A DNA stretch of 64,000 nucleotides, taken from positions 4,469,660 to 4,533,659 of the forward strand of contig CM017567.1 in assembly GCA_007844125.1 (NCBI GenBank), in the 5' to 3' direction. Below are positions 25,101 to 34,718 of this stretch, piece after piece. Source of the DNA: Sinonovacula constricta (Eukaryota > Mollusca > Bivalvia > Cardiida > Solecurtidae). The position numbers were made by a program, and so were the translations under genes. Position 1 is the stretch's first letter. Every line of letters starts with the position of its first letter. The notes under the pieces were generated by a model. It was not told the origin of the DNA, searched no databases, and saw only the letters and a program-made list of their open reading frames with translations.

Positions 25101-27388
25101 AACGAACAAGAAGCATTGTTGAAACAAATTTTCGTTATAAATACTTTATTGGTTTCATGTTTTTATTATTATAAAGAATTATTAGTGTTACACTTTTTGT
25201 TTTGTGTCAACTCCAAGTCAATCAATCTAACTAGCTGACTTTTCTTAATATCATCTTAATATTCCTGATTTTTGTTGTTGTTGATAATTAACACATATAA
25301 AAACTACCTGCACTGGACATAGTAGTCCAATCGGTTAAGTGTATTTATTTACTCAGACAAAAGGCAAAGTATTTAAACGGACCTGGTTAAACAATCTGCA
25401 GAACGTCGTCTCCATGTAAGAGAGGCCTGAGGTTCGCCATACCGAAGTCATTAGTAAATGGTAGGGTTATAGCTCCTTTGCTAACACTCAAGCATATATA
25501 AGAGTAGTTCTACAACTGGATGGTCTGGTGTCAGTATAATGTGACTGGGTTTGGTATCTTGCAGGTATTCAAGGCATGCTATATACAGTGAAGGCAGCAT
25601 TATACATGCTTCAAGTGAACACTGAAATACTGTTGGTGGGATGACAAACATAAGAAATAGAGTATTTTATATACACAACAAATCATGCTATAAATGGAGG
25701 TAGAATAAACTTCAAAACTGCAGTTAACAAAACAAACAAACAATAAGCCTATGGTGTTAGATTAAGCATTTCTTGTACGAAAATGCATATATAATAAATG
25801 TCTAAGACTATTATGGAACTTTAAGCCCAAAGTATTATTTACAACGGGTTGCCTAGTAAGTGTTGGCTCCAGTTTAGGATAGCCTAGGTTCATTCCCAGA
25901 TTGAAACATACCAAAGTCATTAAAACTGGAAGCTGTTTTAGCTCCCTTGCTTATATTCAAATAAACTTAAGAGTAGTTCCACAAAAGGACATGCATTTAA
26001 CAGTGAAGGCAGCACTATCTCTGCTTTACGTGGACACTGCCTAATGATGACTAATAAGCCCAACAAACATATAACTTCATTCATTAACATTACTTTTGAT
26101 TGATAATTTGATGTAAACAGATACAAATCTGAAGTATCAAGAAAATTCCAATAATAATTATACATCAGCAAGCTATAATTTAAACCTTGTATTTCCCAAA
26201 AATATTTACTCTTTCTTATCTTTTGAATTATTATTGACATTACTGACACTGTCTTTTTCCTATTTGATACTGAATTGCCTCTAGAATAATAGTAATAGTA
26301 ATGATAGCAATAACAACTATAAAAGCAATAGTGTTGTTGGTGTCATTATTTTTTTTATCTGAGTTGTAAAAATTTAGACCAGATCATGCTGCATTATTGT
26401 ATTGTTAACTGCATGCCATTTGTTCACGGGCCAGGGGCCTAAAAGTATTGCAAAAACATCAATCTATCAATCTATAAAACTATACTAGCCACTCAAGTGA
26501 TTTGGGTTCTTGTGACCAATATTTTAACAGAATTTACGCATATTCATCTGATTATGAGTTGTTAATTTCTTTTACATGAGACATAATTTTGCTGATGTCA
26601 AATGTTATAGCGAATTGCTTGACAGAGCTAATATCCCTATCACTTTTCATCCTAGAAGAATTAGTAACGATTCGCCACAATAACGATTCAACACATAACG
26701 ATTCGCCACACTTATAAAACGATTCGCTACAGATGAATAATGAATAATAATGTTATTTATTGTCAGAAAACTATTGTGAATATTTATCATTTTTGATTAA
26801 AAAAAGTCACCAGTCTAAACAGACAAAGCAAACACAAGGACGTCTGTGGAGCCTGTGGAAGAATCTATGCGTCTACGTTGATTTTTTCATTTATGTTTAC
26901 TTATTTTATTCACAAATTCATATGCTCTTATAACATTGTGATTATATTTAATTCATGCTGTGATGTTTGGTATTTTTAATGCCTATCATTTTTACTACAG
27001 GGGCGAATCGTTATTCATCTGTGGCGATTCGTTAATATACCTCCTAGACTGACCACCTTATTGACCAATTTTGTTTTTACGGTTGTCAAGTAAAGTAGAG
27101 AGGTGCTATAATGAAAGGAACAACTTTACATGGCAAGAAAACAATATACTCCACTGACATACTTCACCAAACTAAAACAATAGTAAAGTTCGAAATAGCA
27201 CTGTCCGAATCGAGGAAAGGTTTTTTCCTTTGTGTTTAAGCAAACCATCGTAACTGTCATAGAATTAAATCTACCTCATACGGCTGTCCTTCCCATGAGG
27301 CATTCGCCTTGTTGTCATTCATCTGCCAGCAGCCAAGACATACCCGAGATACCTTAATATCAGTACGGGGGAGTGTTACTTGTTCCAT
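10086..27388 (-). CDS. Aldo-keto reductase, complete, eight exons, 336 residues
   Basis: The protein is a (beta/alpha)8-barrel NADPH-dependent oxidoreductase of the aldo-keto reductase superfamily, probably cytosolic. Exons in order are 27388-27275, 23192-23130, 19234-19049, 18125-17967, 14036-13858, 11906-11855, 11251-11090 and 10181-10086, all with AG/GT borders and continuous frame. The catalytic tetrad is visible as D56, Y61, K84 and H123. Further family landmarks are VSRVCLGCWQM near the start, GINFFDTAEGY, ASKFGF, IDLMQAHFP, GVCNFG, AYSPLQQGLLSG and the C-terminal VGCRTPEQVIEN nucleotide-binding stretch. It most resembles the YajO/YrpG/Tas-like group rather than AKR1; the physiological substrate is unknown. 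The start at 27388 (aaaATGG, strong context) gives the normal family length; an upstream in-frame ATG at 27508 would add 40 residues. Confidence 0.93.
10240..10345. mobile_element. SINE-core fragment (TGGTGGAGGAAGA motif)
   Basis: The phrase acaattatggtc, a spacer, then ctggtggaggaagatccc is shared with 32290-32345 and 52720-52750. This indicates a dispersed element core. Borders are uncertain. Confidence 0.4.
11090..11251 (-). CDS. Aldo-keto reductase exon 7
   Basis: The exon has 54 codons, residues 252-305: SLRHLKNLC, MAKASISWLLQQPCKPIVIV, then GCRTPEQVIEN, the 2'-phosphate-binding end of the barrel. It ends at GAT|GTAAG. Confidence 0.93.
11402..11628 (-). mobile_element. SINE of the main family, minus strand, lacking the tRNA head
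   Basis: The order caccaacactatttcagtta, cttgaagcagatatagtgct, catgccgtgaacacctgaca, cccttatatttgc..gagcg matches the complete copy at 23280-23597, but the head is absent. It lies in intron 6 of the reductase gene. Confidence 0.75.
11855..11906 (-). CDS. Aldo-keto reductase exon 6
   Basis: A 52-nt exon completes the split serine codon and encodes CEMARHGTPGCEQEVFE, a stretch typical of this reductase subgroup. It is too short for a simple frame scan, but the frame and both splice sites fit. Confidence 0.9.
12830..12957 (-). mobile_element. SINE 3'-half, relative of the element at 2161
   Basis: The sequence tgctggcatttttgccgata, gtgacatttctatcat and aggggcacttatgagg is the reverse complement of the 3' half of the SINE at 2161-2436. 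Confidence 0.65.
13567..13848 (-). mobile_element. tRNA-headed SINE-like unit enclosed in about 30-bp inverted repeats
   Basis: The left end tttagtttaaacctattta and the right end ataggtttaaactaaactaa are near-perfect inverted repeats. Between them, on the minus strand, lies a tRNA-like block with A box (tggtctagtggttaagacg) and B box (GGGTTCGAACC) and a short body. The acceptor stem does not close, so this is not a working tRNA gene. It sits ten bases from a reductase exon. Confidence 0.65.
13858..14036 (-). CDS. Aldo-keto reductase exon 5
   Basis: The exon has 59 codons plus two bases. It contains IGYNLLWRSPENGI and AYSPLQQGLLSG. A tRNA-containing inverted-repeat element ends only about ten bases from its donor (13567-13848). 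Confidence 0.93.
14365..14888. mobile_element. 524-bp MITE, copy 1
   Basis: Ends are ATAGATAGTTTCCA and its inverse, followed inward by a second inverted pair GGCAGCCATCTTTG. There is no coding frame. A second copy of almost the same length and about 90% or better identity by eye is at 28856-29380. Confidence 0.8.
15267..16872. repeat. 76-77-bp minisatellite, about 21 units, in reductase intron 4
   Basis: The unit contains CAAACATAGGAAGGAAATGA, AGCTCGGTGTTCAAC and CTTCTAGAATACTGACAT. The central units are almost identical, while the outer units carry gaggtgaaacattc-type variants. This is the usual homogenised-centre pattern. There is no spacer diversity, so it is not a CRISPR-like array. Confidence 0.95.
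16920..17319. mobile_element. MITE of the GGTATCTGACAGTTTGG family with 10-bp direct repeats
   Basis: The left end GTTGATATCTGACAGTT and right end AACTGTCAGATAC are inverted. The exact decamer ATTCTTTAAA flanks the element at 16910-16919 and 17320-17329, consistent with a 9-10-bp target duplication. Its right end is the exact inverse of 30352-30376. Confidence 0.7.
17967..18125 (-). CDS. Aldo-keto reductase exon 4
   Basis: The exon has 53 codons, residues 122-174. It starts AHFP with catalytic H123, then EEAIGELKRQVSLGRIKSFG and VCNFGPKNL, and ends SNQ, the usual cofactor-amide contact. Confidence 0.94.
18296..18455 (-). mobile_element. Decayed SINE of the main family in reductase intron 3
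   Basis: Recognisable blocks are cctgaagcagataaagtgct, gccctcactgtg and cacattatcttgacac. Both ends are eroded. Confidence 0.55.
19049..19234 (-). CDS. Aldo-keto reductase exon 3
   Basis: The exon has 62 codons, residues 60-121. It carries catalytic Y61 and K84 (IASKFG) and ends in TTYIDLMQ at CAG|GTAAG. Confidence 0.94.
19452..19575. repeat. 17-bp minisatellite, seven units
   Basis: Seven near-perfect copies of CATGGATCATGGCCCTG lie in reductase intron 2. The unit includes the short palindrome ATGGATCAT/ATGATCCAT context, and the array keeps all three plus-strand frames open. Confidence 0.93.
20180..20620. repeat. Dispersed repeat, first block, with an internal palindrome
   Basis: Recurring phrases are ttcatgcaggcaaacattct, gaccaagttt, ggccacaaggttttt and gtgacctcatttttgga. 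They repeat at about 150-bp intervals within the block and again at 20870-21310. A foldback lies at 20313-20399. Confidence 0.6.
20870..21310. repeat. Dispersed repeat, second block
   Basis: Further degenerate units carry tttacctagtgacctactttt, acattctaatcaagattgg and ataaatgtggccataagagt. They are related to the block at 20180-20620 and, inverted, to 29895-30160. Confidence 0.6.
21463..21770 (-). mobile_element. SINE of the main family, complete, minus strand
   Basis: Read on the minus strand, the head starts at the right (tggtagggcaatgatagagc) with B box GGGTTCGATCC. The body and the tail ending in a TGTTGGTGGGAAGATAAACC segment follow. It lies inside reductase intron 2. Confidence 0.82.
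21771..21870. repeat. Repeat fragment beginning with a palindromic AGGTCACTGTGACCT
   Basis: The perfect 15-bp palindrome is at 21772-21786, followed by taaccttttacgaacaccaa. A related fragment (gtcactgtgatcttgacc) lies on the other side of the SINE at 21367-21384, so the SINE interrupted an older repeat. Confidence 0.5.
23130..23192 (-). CDS. Aldo-keto reductase exon 2
   Basis: The exon has 21 codons and phase 0 at both ends, residues 39-59. It ends in GINFFDTAE with catalytic D56. Confidence 0.93.
23280..23597 (-). mobile_element. SINE of the main family, complete, with 12-bp target-site duplication
   Basis: GATCTAGGTAAT flanks the element exactly at 23268-23279 and 23598-23609. On the minus strand the head has A and B boxes (GGTTCGATCC) and the tail has gttgctggacgataaaccca. 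It inserted into a GATAATGCTGGTGAT-type minisatellite that continues on both sides (23220-23275 and 23605-23690). Confidence 0.88.
23605..23692. repeat. GCTGGTGATATTGGTGAT-type minisatellite
   Basis: About five imperfect 18-bp units are seen; the left part of the same array, at 23220-23275, is split off by the SINE. Confidence 0.7.
23700..25378. other. Reductase intron 1, nothing recognised
   Basis: AT-rich sequence. I see no exon-like frame with splice sites and no clear repeat. Confidence 0.45.
25379..25655 (+). mobile_element. SINE of the main family, plus strand, decayed
   Basis: It begins gacctggttaaacaatctgc, has a damaged B box (gaggttcgcc), and keeps ataatgtgactgggtttggt and a ctgttggtgggatgac tail. 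It lies in reductase intron 1. Confidence 0.7.
25848..26068 (+). mobile_element. SINE of the main family, plus strand, with internal deletion
   Basis: Recognisable are gttcattcccag (B box remnant), aacataccaaagtcattaaa, gtagttccac, then a jump to gtgaaggcagcactatctct. About 70 bases of the middle are missing. Confidence 0.65.
26665..27034. mobile_element. MITE-like element with CGATTCGCCACA ends
   Basis: The left end TAACGATTCGCCACA and right end TGTGGCGATTCGTTA are inverted with one mismatch. Extra copies of ACGATTC lie just inside the left end (about 26683, 26698, 26720) and a further inverted copy is at 27002-27012. There is no coding frame. Confidence 0.65.
27275..27388 (-). CDS. Aldo-keto reductase exon 1
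   Basis: This exon encodes residues 1-38 with VSRVCLGCWQMNDN and ends at GAG|GTAGAT in phase 0. In-frame coding could extend to ATG 27508, only four codons after a TAA at 27520-27518. That first ATG has weaker context, so the extension is probably 5' UTR or an alternative start. Confidence 0.9.
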
Positions 27389-27508
27389 TTTCTGTTCCGA
27401 TTGCTCTGAGTCCTGTGTACAGTAAAGTGCTGGTTCCCCAAATGTGTCACCGGAAAACGAAGGGCCGACGGGAATGAGTCGCAGGTTACATGACAGTAAA
27501 AACAACAT

Positions 27509-28855
27509 AGAAATATTTTACTTTGTTTATATTAAATTGTGTTGTTTTCTTTATACATGTTGAAAAAAAGGTTTATTTGCTGTTTATTAGATGTAGACTT
27601 ATTTTCGTGAACATATGCCAAACAATATAGCAATGTCACATGGCAAGTATAGTATTTCTTTTTAATAAATAGAAATAAAACAAATAAATTCAATTTGATT
27701 TACCCAATGATTAAAAGTATAAATTACTCTATTTTCTCAGAAGTATAAGTTTCTCCTATCACATATAACTTGGACATATAATAATAAATTACTCTAATCA
27801 CAGATAGCTCAAGCTTGGTAATATAAAAATAAAAATAAGTCTTATCATAAATTTCTTGACTTGAAAACATAAATTAGTAACTTATTTTCAACTGGATCCT
27901 AGCAAAAACAACTATGAGTACAGATAAAAATGGGCTTATCTGTTCTTGAATGTTTAGTAAAAAATTCCCTACATAACTAAAACAGCACTTGGATGAATAT
28001 TCAAAATGAGTACCAGGATCACATTAAGATGAGTACTTATCTAAAAATAAATTTAAAAAAAAATCAGTAATAACATAGTTTTGATAACAGAATTGTGTTG
28101 ACAGTACATAAAATAAGCAGTATCAGCACTGGCCCAGAACATTTCAGCTGTATGTTGGGGGTGGAAGCTGAAAACTGACTTTCACATAATCTAAGGAGGG
28201 TCCGTGGATATGCTCCATTTGAATCTTTTTTGTTGTTGCTTCTAGAATTGCCAGAAATAGGGTGTATTCCATAAATATCCTAGCCAATACCTGGACTGGT
28301 GTTTCACAGTCTGTACAACAGAAGAATAACAAACAATCTAACATTTTTGAAGTTAAATATTTTCAAATAGAATAATAATGCATTATTAGAAAATAGTTTA
28401 TAACTAGGAAGATATACTTAAACAACTTGCACCTTGATGAGTGACAATAAAATAACAAAACTTCTTGGCTTTAAGTTTATTGTTGTAATGATGAAACTAG
28501 ATTTTACCCGAATGTCCATACTTGCAAACAATCCATAACAATTTCTTCTATACTAAAATATGTAAGAACAATAATTGCAAGGTTCTAAGAAGTTTAGGCA
28601 ATTATTTTTCAAAACAATTCTTAAACTACCTATTTATTACCTAGAGCAATACTATGTCTCAAGCTGAGAACTTAAGAATCTTTTCTGAAAGTTGTACCCA
28701 AGTAGCATAATCAGAAATATATGTTTGTTATTCAAAAGCAGACCATATATTATGTATGAAATACCAGCAAATTGGTTTGTGAATTGATTAATGATTTTAT
28801 TTTTCCCAAGCTATAGATTGTGTTCATTTCATCCTGTTTTCAAACAACTTACATT
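27509..28855. other. Region upstream of the reductase gene, nothing recognised
   Basis: The reductase promoter should lie here. I see no TATA box at a convincing position, no CpG-rich patch and no coding frame. Confidence 0.4.
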
Positions 28856-29380
28856 ATAGATAGTTTCCACATCAGTGAAAATCCTTTATCTTGGCAGCCA
28901 TCTTTGATGGTAACTTCAATGGATTTTCATATGAATTGTAAAGAAGGGTAAATTTTATTTTCTTGTAATTTCTTCATTTGTGGTCCAAAAGTTAAAAGCT
29001 ATACACCACTGGAAATCTCTTGAAATTCATATTTTTAGAATACAATATTTTTACAATTGATAAATGCACACAGAATTAATACACAGAAATAAATAAAACT
29101 ATTGTCTCATATTTAAAACAAAATGAACAGTGTATCATTTTCGGTTATATTTCTTTAACCTTTTAAACTATCAAAATATAGTTTTGATATTTAAAATACT
29201 TTATAAAAGCTGTTAAAGTTGATATAAAATTCAGTAAAATAGACTGAAAAATAAAAACACAGTGGTGAGTTTAATACAGCACATATTTCCCGATTTCGGC
29301 CTGCATTAGCTTCTGCCCACAAAGATGGTTGCCTTAAACTGTCTCATCAGTGTCGATGACATCACATGGAAACTATCTAT
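28856..29380. mobile_element. 524-bp MITE, copy 2
   Basis: Same orientation, ends and interior as 14365-14888, including the second inner inverted pair around GGCAGCCATCTTTG. It differs by scattered substitutions only. Confidence 0.8.
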
Positions 29381-29894
29381 TTCTGATCTTGATTTGGTGT
29401 GGCACTGTTACCTGGTCAACAAAGCAACCGTTATCTTCTCATGAAGACTTCATGAAGACCTTCCATCACAAACAGCTAAACTGTATAAATATAACACAAA
29501 ACGTAACAAAATCTTCATATGCTAAAATTATGTAAATAGATACCTAAGACTTGTATGGAAAAACAAATGTAACAAAATCATTTATAGAGTTGTGAACTTT
29601 TATAATTTCCCACCATTACTTGCACAATTGGGTCAGGGTATTTTTGGCTACATAAAATGTTAATTTATTAGGATCCTCATTTTTCAGACAGGGTTCCTAA
29701 TGTCTTTTAAAGTTAAGTTAGCCAAGCTACAATCAATTTTGAGCATCTTAAAAACAAACAACAGCTGTATATTTACAGCTGTATTCCCCATGAATTTTGA
29801 TCAAATGTCTGTCAGGTTTGAAGAATCATGAAATGTTAGACAATTGTGGACTTTGAAAACATGTCTTTTAAATCACAATCTTACATCCGTAATC

Positions 29895-30228
29895 AGAACA
29901 GGACATTTCCCCCCAAACTAAATCTTAGAAAAACCTTGTAAAAAACCCTAAGAGGCCACATTGATGACTCAATCTTCACCAAACTTGGCCAGAATGTTTG
30001 CTTGTATGAAATCCTACATATGTTTTGAAGTGGGTCATGTGGATTCAGTAGGTTGCTAGGTAAAATTCTAGAAAATGTTATCAGCCCAGTGGCCACACTA
30101 ATGGTCCAATCTTCACTGAAGATTTCTAAAGCTAATAACTCTTAATTATTTTTTAATGCCAGATTTGAGCGTACTGAAAGCCTGTGTCCTCGGGTGAGCG
30201 ATTAAGGGCCATAATGGCCCTCTTGTTT
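29895..30228 (-). repeat. Dispersed repeat, relative of 20180-21310
   Basis: Inverted relative to the blocks at 20-21 kb: aaaaaccttgtaaaaaaccc, ccaaacttggccagaatgtt. It ends with gtgagcgattaagggccata, then atggccctcttgttt. Confidence 0.6.
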
Positions 30229-30349
30229 ATTTTATTATTATCTGAAACTGTATAACGCAAGTTAGTAAATTCACTAACTTTTATAAGTTTTAAAATAAGA
30301 TCAAATTGGCTTTTGCCTTATTGACCTCCTACTTTTAGTCTCTCTTTAA

Positions 30350-30480
30350 GTTGGTATCTGACAGTTTGGACCAAATATGTTCTTTTCAATAACCAAATAA
30401 GTCATTGTTTCTGGAACTGACCTGCAAAATGCTTTTATTTAGAGATCACTATGGTGCATATTGATAGATTTGGAAATAAT
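30350..30480. mobile_element. Partial MITE of the GGTATCTGACAGTTTGG family
   Basis: The end TTGGTATCTGACAGTTTGGA is intact and is followed by aataaccaaataagtcattg, shared with 34750-34775. I found no matching right end. Confidence 0.5.
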
Positions 30481-32279
30481 GAACATTTACAACATTTTTT
30501 TACAATTTATATTGTCTTACAATTTAGATAGTGTTCTTCATCGTCTTTACTTAGAATAAAGCCTGAGTTTGTGTGGAAATGATGACCACATTTGGGTCAC
30601 ACAATTTACTAAAAGAAACCTAATAACCGAAATCTACCAAAAGAGACTTTATAAATGCATTTTTCCTTAGTGCTTTTTTTTATTAATTGTGTTATTATAA
30701 TGAATGTTCATTGAAATATTGATAATTAAATGCAAACATTTGGCTTGACATTGACTGATTAAAATGTATACAGTGAAATCCAGCTTGAGTTCAGACATTG
30801 ATTGACATCGCTGTTTTGTCAGCTGACATCGACTGCGAATGACTATTTAGAACGCGCTCCTTCATGGTTTGTAAGGGCCACCACTCAGACTAAAGAAAGT
30901 ATAACAGTAACCAAACCCGTGAATAATTTTTGACCCTCTGTCCAGTACACAACTGTAGCATAGAGATGCAGGTGCGTATCCGGGTGTACAGAACGAAATT
31001 TAATTTGTCAAAACTTGAAATGAAATTGGTCTTAACATTAAAAAATCGAGTAATAATTAGAGCTTTACTCAGAATAGGGCTTAGAATTTAAAATGACAAG
31101 AAGTTCTCACAATTTCTGGGTTCAATATTTATAACTAGATCTAAGTAGCTCTACTATACATTTAAATAAAGTTTACAAACTGCATCCTGCCAAACGCTCT
31201 CACAATTTTTTTTTCAAATAATCAAAATACATTCTCCTAACAAAGTATTGGTGAAATATCGAAGCCTTTAAGTGTTCTTAAGGTGTGGTTAATGTCATTA
31301 TTAATTATGCTTTGTGCAACATTTTGTGACATCCATTTAATTCAGATAATTGATTTTTTTATGGTTTTAAAAACAAATATTTATCAAAGTAATTTCAATA
31401 CATAGTGCTATAATATGATTAAATTTTATAAAAAAATCAAAACAAAAAGGTTCAGGCATTTCCTTTAAATACCAAGACAGCATATCAAGAATATGTTTTA
31501 TCTCTTTTCTAATGATAATTTCATGTACAATGTTATGGGCAATATGTTATTTAATTAACTACATTCATCTTTTATGAAACTGATTGATTTATGTAACCAA
31601 TGTTTATTTATATTGCCCCTCTCCCACTCAGCATGTCATTGCCTGTTTGTTTAATGCGTGTGCACATGTTTTCTTTGTTTTTATGTCTTATATCACTTGT
31701 CTGCCCTGTATCCAGTAATAGGTTGTCTTGTTTTAACCGTGTCACTTGTCTAGTATAAATAAGTAGGATGCATAAGAAATTCAAATTTTTTACCGCTTTT
31801 ACTTATAGGACTCCACACGGTCTGTCAACCAATCACTCTCTATCTGTTATCCTAAACGGATGTCTTTGCCATAGGCTATGATGTCTATTTGCTAACTGTA
31901 TTTTAACCTTATTATTAACAGTCATATTTTTAAATTGTACAGAATTGAAACTTATTGAATTGTGTATTGACTTAAATGGAATTATTCTATTTTGAATTGT
32001 ACTGATATGCATTACTCAATTATTTGAATATTAGGGTAGGTTTATTATACATTTCAGCTTAAGAACATTTCAGAAAGTTTGATTGCAGTTTTGTTTAGGT
32101 CATACTTGAGTATTGTTGTTGCATTTTCCTTTCCATTTTGTCAACATGTTTAACAACATATTGCACATTTCATGCTAGAGACACACAGCCCCATCATTTT
32201 TCATTTATCCAGCTATCTTCTTATTTTCTGTGTTGTTTTTTTTGTCTCTGACACATGTTTGTATGTTTTGTATTTGTTA
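30481..32279. other. Nothing recognised
   Basis: AT-rich sequence with a slightly GC-richer patch at 30800-30990 that contains no long frame or repeat I know. Confidence 0.4.
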
Positions 32280-32430
32280 CATCGCACCAACACAATTATG
32301 GTCATTTTGCTGACGTCAGCTAATTGTTGGTGGAGGAAGACCCCTGACTTATGTCTGGGTAGAACCACTGGCGCACCACAGGTTAACTGGAAAACTTTCC
32401 CACATGAAAGCTCTCACTCAGATCTGGGAC
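32280..32430. mobile_element. SINE-like element with TGGTGGAGGAAGACCCC core
   Basis: It contains cacaattatggtcattttgc, the core ttggtggaggaagacccctg, and an inverted B-box-like gggactcgaaccc at its right. The right part resembles 43598-43690; the core recurs at 10280 and 52730. Confidence 0.5.
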
Positions 32431-32604
32431 TCGAACCCAAGGGGCTAAAGAGTTACAAACTCAAGATACTCCTTTTTATGAAACTTAACTGGTGTGATCA
32501 TATATGATTAGGTTCAACATAATTATGTAGTAATACATATTATACGAAACATAATTAATGCTTAACATTCCTGTAATTTTATTAAGATGAAAGTTCTTTT
32601 ATTT

Positions 32605-33215
32605 TCGGAGGCAAACAATAACAAATATCTACTTATTTTCACATTTTATTTTTTCATGTAAATACCGGTACTCAAATTAAAGAACTTATTTTTTTACAAA
32701 AATATATAAAGCACAACTTAACACACTCATTTTAGCATGAAATGCTATTTAATTGTCCAAACTTAATTAAAATTTATACAGTGATTACAATACAAATAAC
32801 ATTTTCAAATGTCTGTAAAAGATGCAGGTTTCTATTAAAAGCATTCCTCTTTCCATCAAGAAACAGCAAGATGAAACATGTGATACTTTATGAATAATAT
32901 ACATTTTCTATTGTAAAATAGACATTTTACATTACAAGAGCATGTTATGTATCAAGCCAGGTTAAAAACCAGAGATAAACCTTTTAGGCATAGTAAAAAA
33001 AACTCTGGAAAACTGTACCCGATACATAACAGCTCATTACTCTTTCAGCATCTAGGTTTCTTAATGCTTTTAAGAACTAAAATCAATAAGATAGCACTAA
33101 GCTAACAATAACCAAACAGAAACAAACTTTAAAAAATACTGCTGTTGACAACAAAAAGTCTTGCATATAACTGATCACGGTTGCCACCAGTGTTTACAAA
33201 CAGGCAGTTAAACTA
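32605..33215. repeat. Tandem segmental duplication, copy 1
   Basis: Matches 33625-34272 in the same orientation along its length, for example aaaagcattcctctttccat, gtatcaagccaggttaaaaa, tctaggtttcttaatgcttt and gtcttgcatataactga. No coding frame. Confidence 0.8.
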
Positions 33216-33624
33216 AAGCGTGCTTTGAACATTTCCAATCTGTGGGGTTGAGTGTTGAGAAAGTACACAATGTAGACAGATAACTATTGGCTTTAACAAC
33301 TTAAACATTATATAATGCCTAGATGTTTAAAAATATAAATAGTAAAGTAGTAAAAGGAATATTCCATTATATAAACACAAAATAATAATGTACAATATTT
33401 ATAAAGCTAAAGCAAAAACTGTACTTATTGGCTAATTAGTGGCATGTCAAAGAAAAAAGTGGCTTAAATAGTGATGTCACTATCGATGAGTACAATTAGT
33501 AATAAGGCTTCATTTTCCACTATATTATGTTCCGTGCAGTATCCACACTTGCTTTACTTAATACTTTGTTAACGTTTTACTCACTTAGCTATAATATCCA
33601 AATAACAGAAACCAAAAAATTCTT

Positions 33625-33846
33625 TAGGCAAACAATAACAAATATATACTTAATTTCTACATTTGAATTTTTTATGCCAATGCCCAAATTAAAGAAGTCA
33701 AGCATTTTTTTTTACAAAAAAATTCATAATGCACAACTCAAAACACTGTTTACAGCATTAAAGGCTATTTAATTGTTCAAAATTTATACAGTGATGGTAA
33801 AACAAATAACATTTTCAAATTATTATTATTATTATTGTTATTATTA

Positions 33847-33925
<79 letters not shown>

Positions 33926-34272
33926 AAGCATTCCTCTTTCCATCAATAAATAGAGATGAAACAATAATTCTCGATATTTTCTATTGTAATATAGACATTT
34001 TATATGTCAACAGATTTTATGTATCAAGCCAGGTTAAAAACCACACATAAACCTTTTAGGTAACGTAAAAAAACTCTGTAAAACTGTACCCTATACATAA
34101 CAGCTCTTTACCCTTTTAGCATCTAGGTTTCTTAATGCTTTTAGGATAGCAATAACTTAACAATTACTTAACAATTAGACAAAAACAAACTTTGAAATAT
34201 ATTGCTGTTGACGATGAAAAGTCTTGCATATAACTGACCAACATTCAGGCCAGTGTATACAAATATGCAGTT
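33625..34272. repeat. Tandem segmental duplication, copy 2
   Basis: Second copy, offset about 1.02 kb. It carries an (ATT)n tract at 33821-33924 where copy 1 has ordinary sequence. Confidence 0.8.
33821..33924. repeat. (ATT)n microsatellite
   Basis: About 34 trinucleotides with two interruptions. It produces a spurious poly-leucine frame on the plus strand. Confidence 0.97.
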
Positions 34273-34718
34273 TCCATACTTTCAATATTTTGAGTCAGTA
34301 GGGATGACGTTTACTTTCACTTTTATTTTTTTTAAACATGTCATTCTGCTTATCACAACCAAACTACATGAATAGACACAATGCAAAGATTTAGGCTTGG
34401 GGTAAATTGTCAAAGTCAAGTTTTCACAAATTTCCTGCAAACACACACACACAGAGTAAGTCACTTCATTTAAAACACTGCTACATAAAATCACAGGTCC
34501 TTGTGTTCGAGTCATGCAGTCATGGACAAAAACCATTAATCTGTATTTAGATCTGTACTGTACTATATATATCTTTCAATTTGTAGTGCAACATGTATAA
34601 GCATTGTTATATGTATTACAGGAGCTTCATCAAATCTGATAGAAATCACTATTTCGCATTCAACTTGTTTGCGATAAACTTGCTACTGGTCGTTACTAAA
34701 AACTGCACTTTTTAATGA

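Noticed and set aside
33835..34050. Poly-leucine protein
   Set aside because: Product of the (ATT)n microsatellite.
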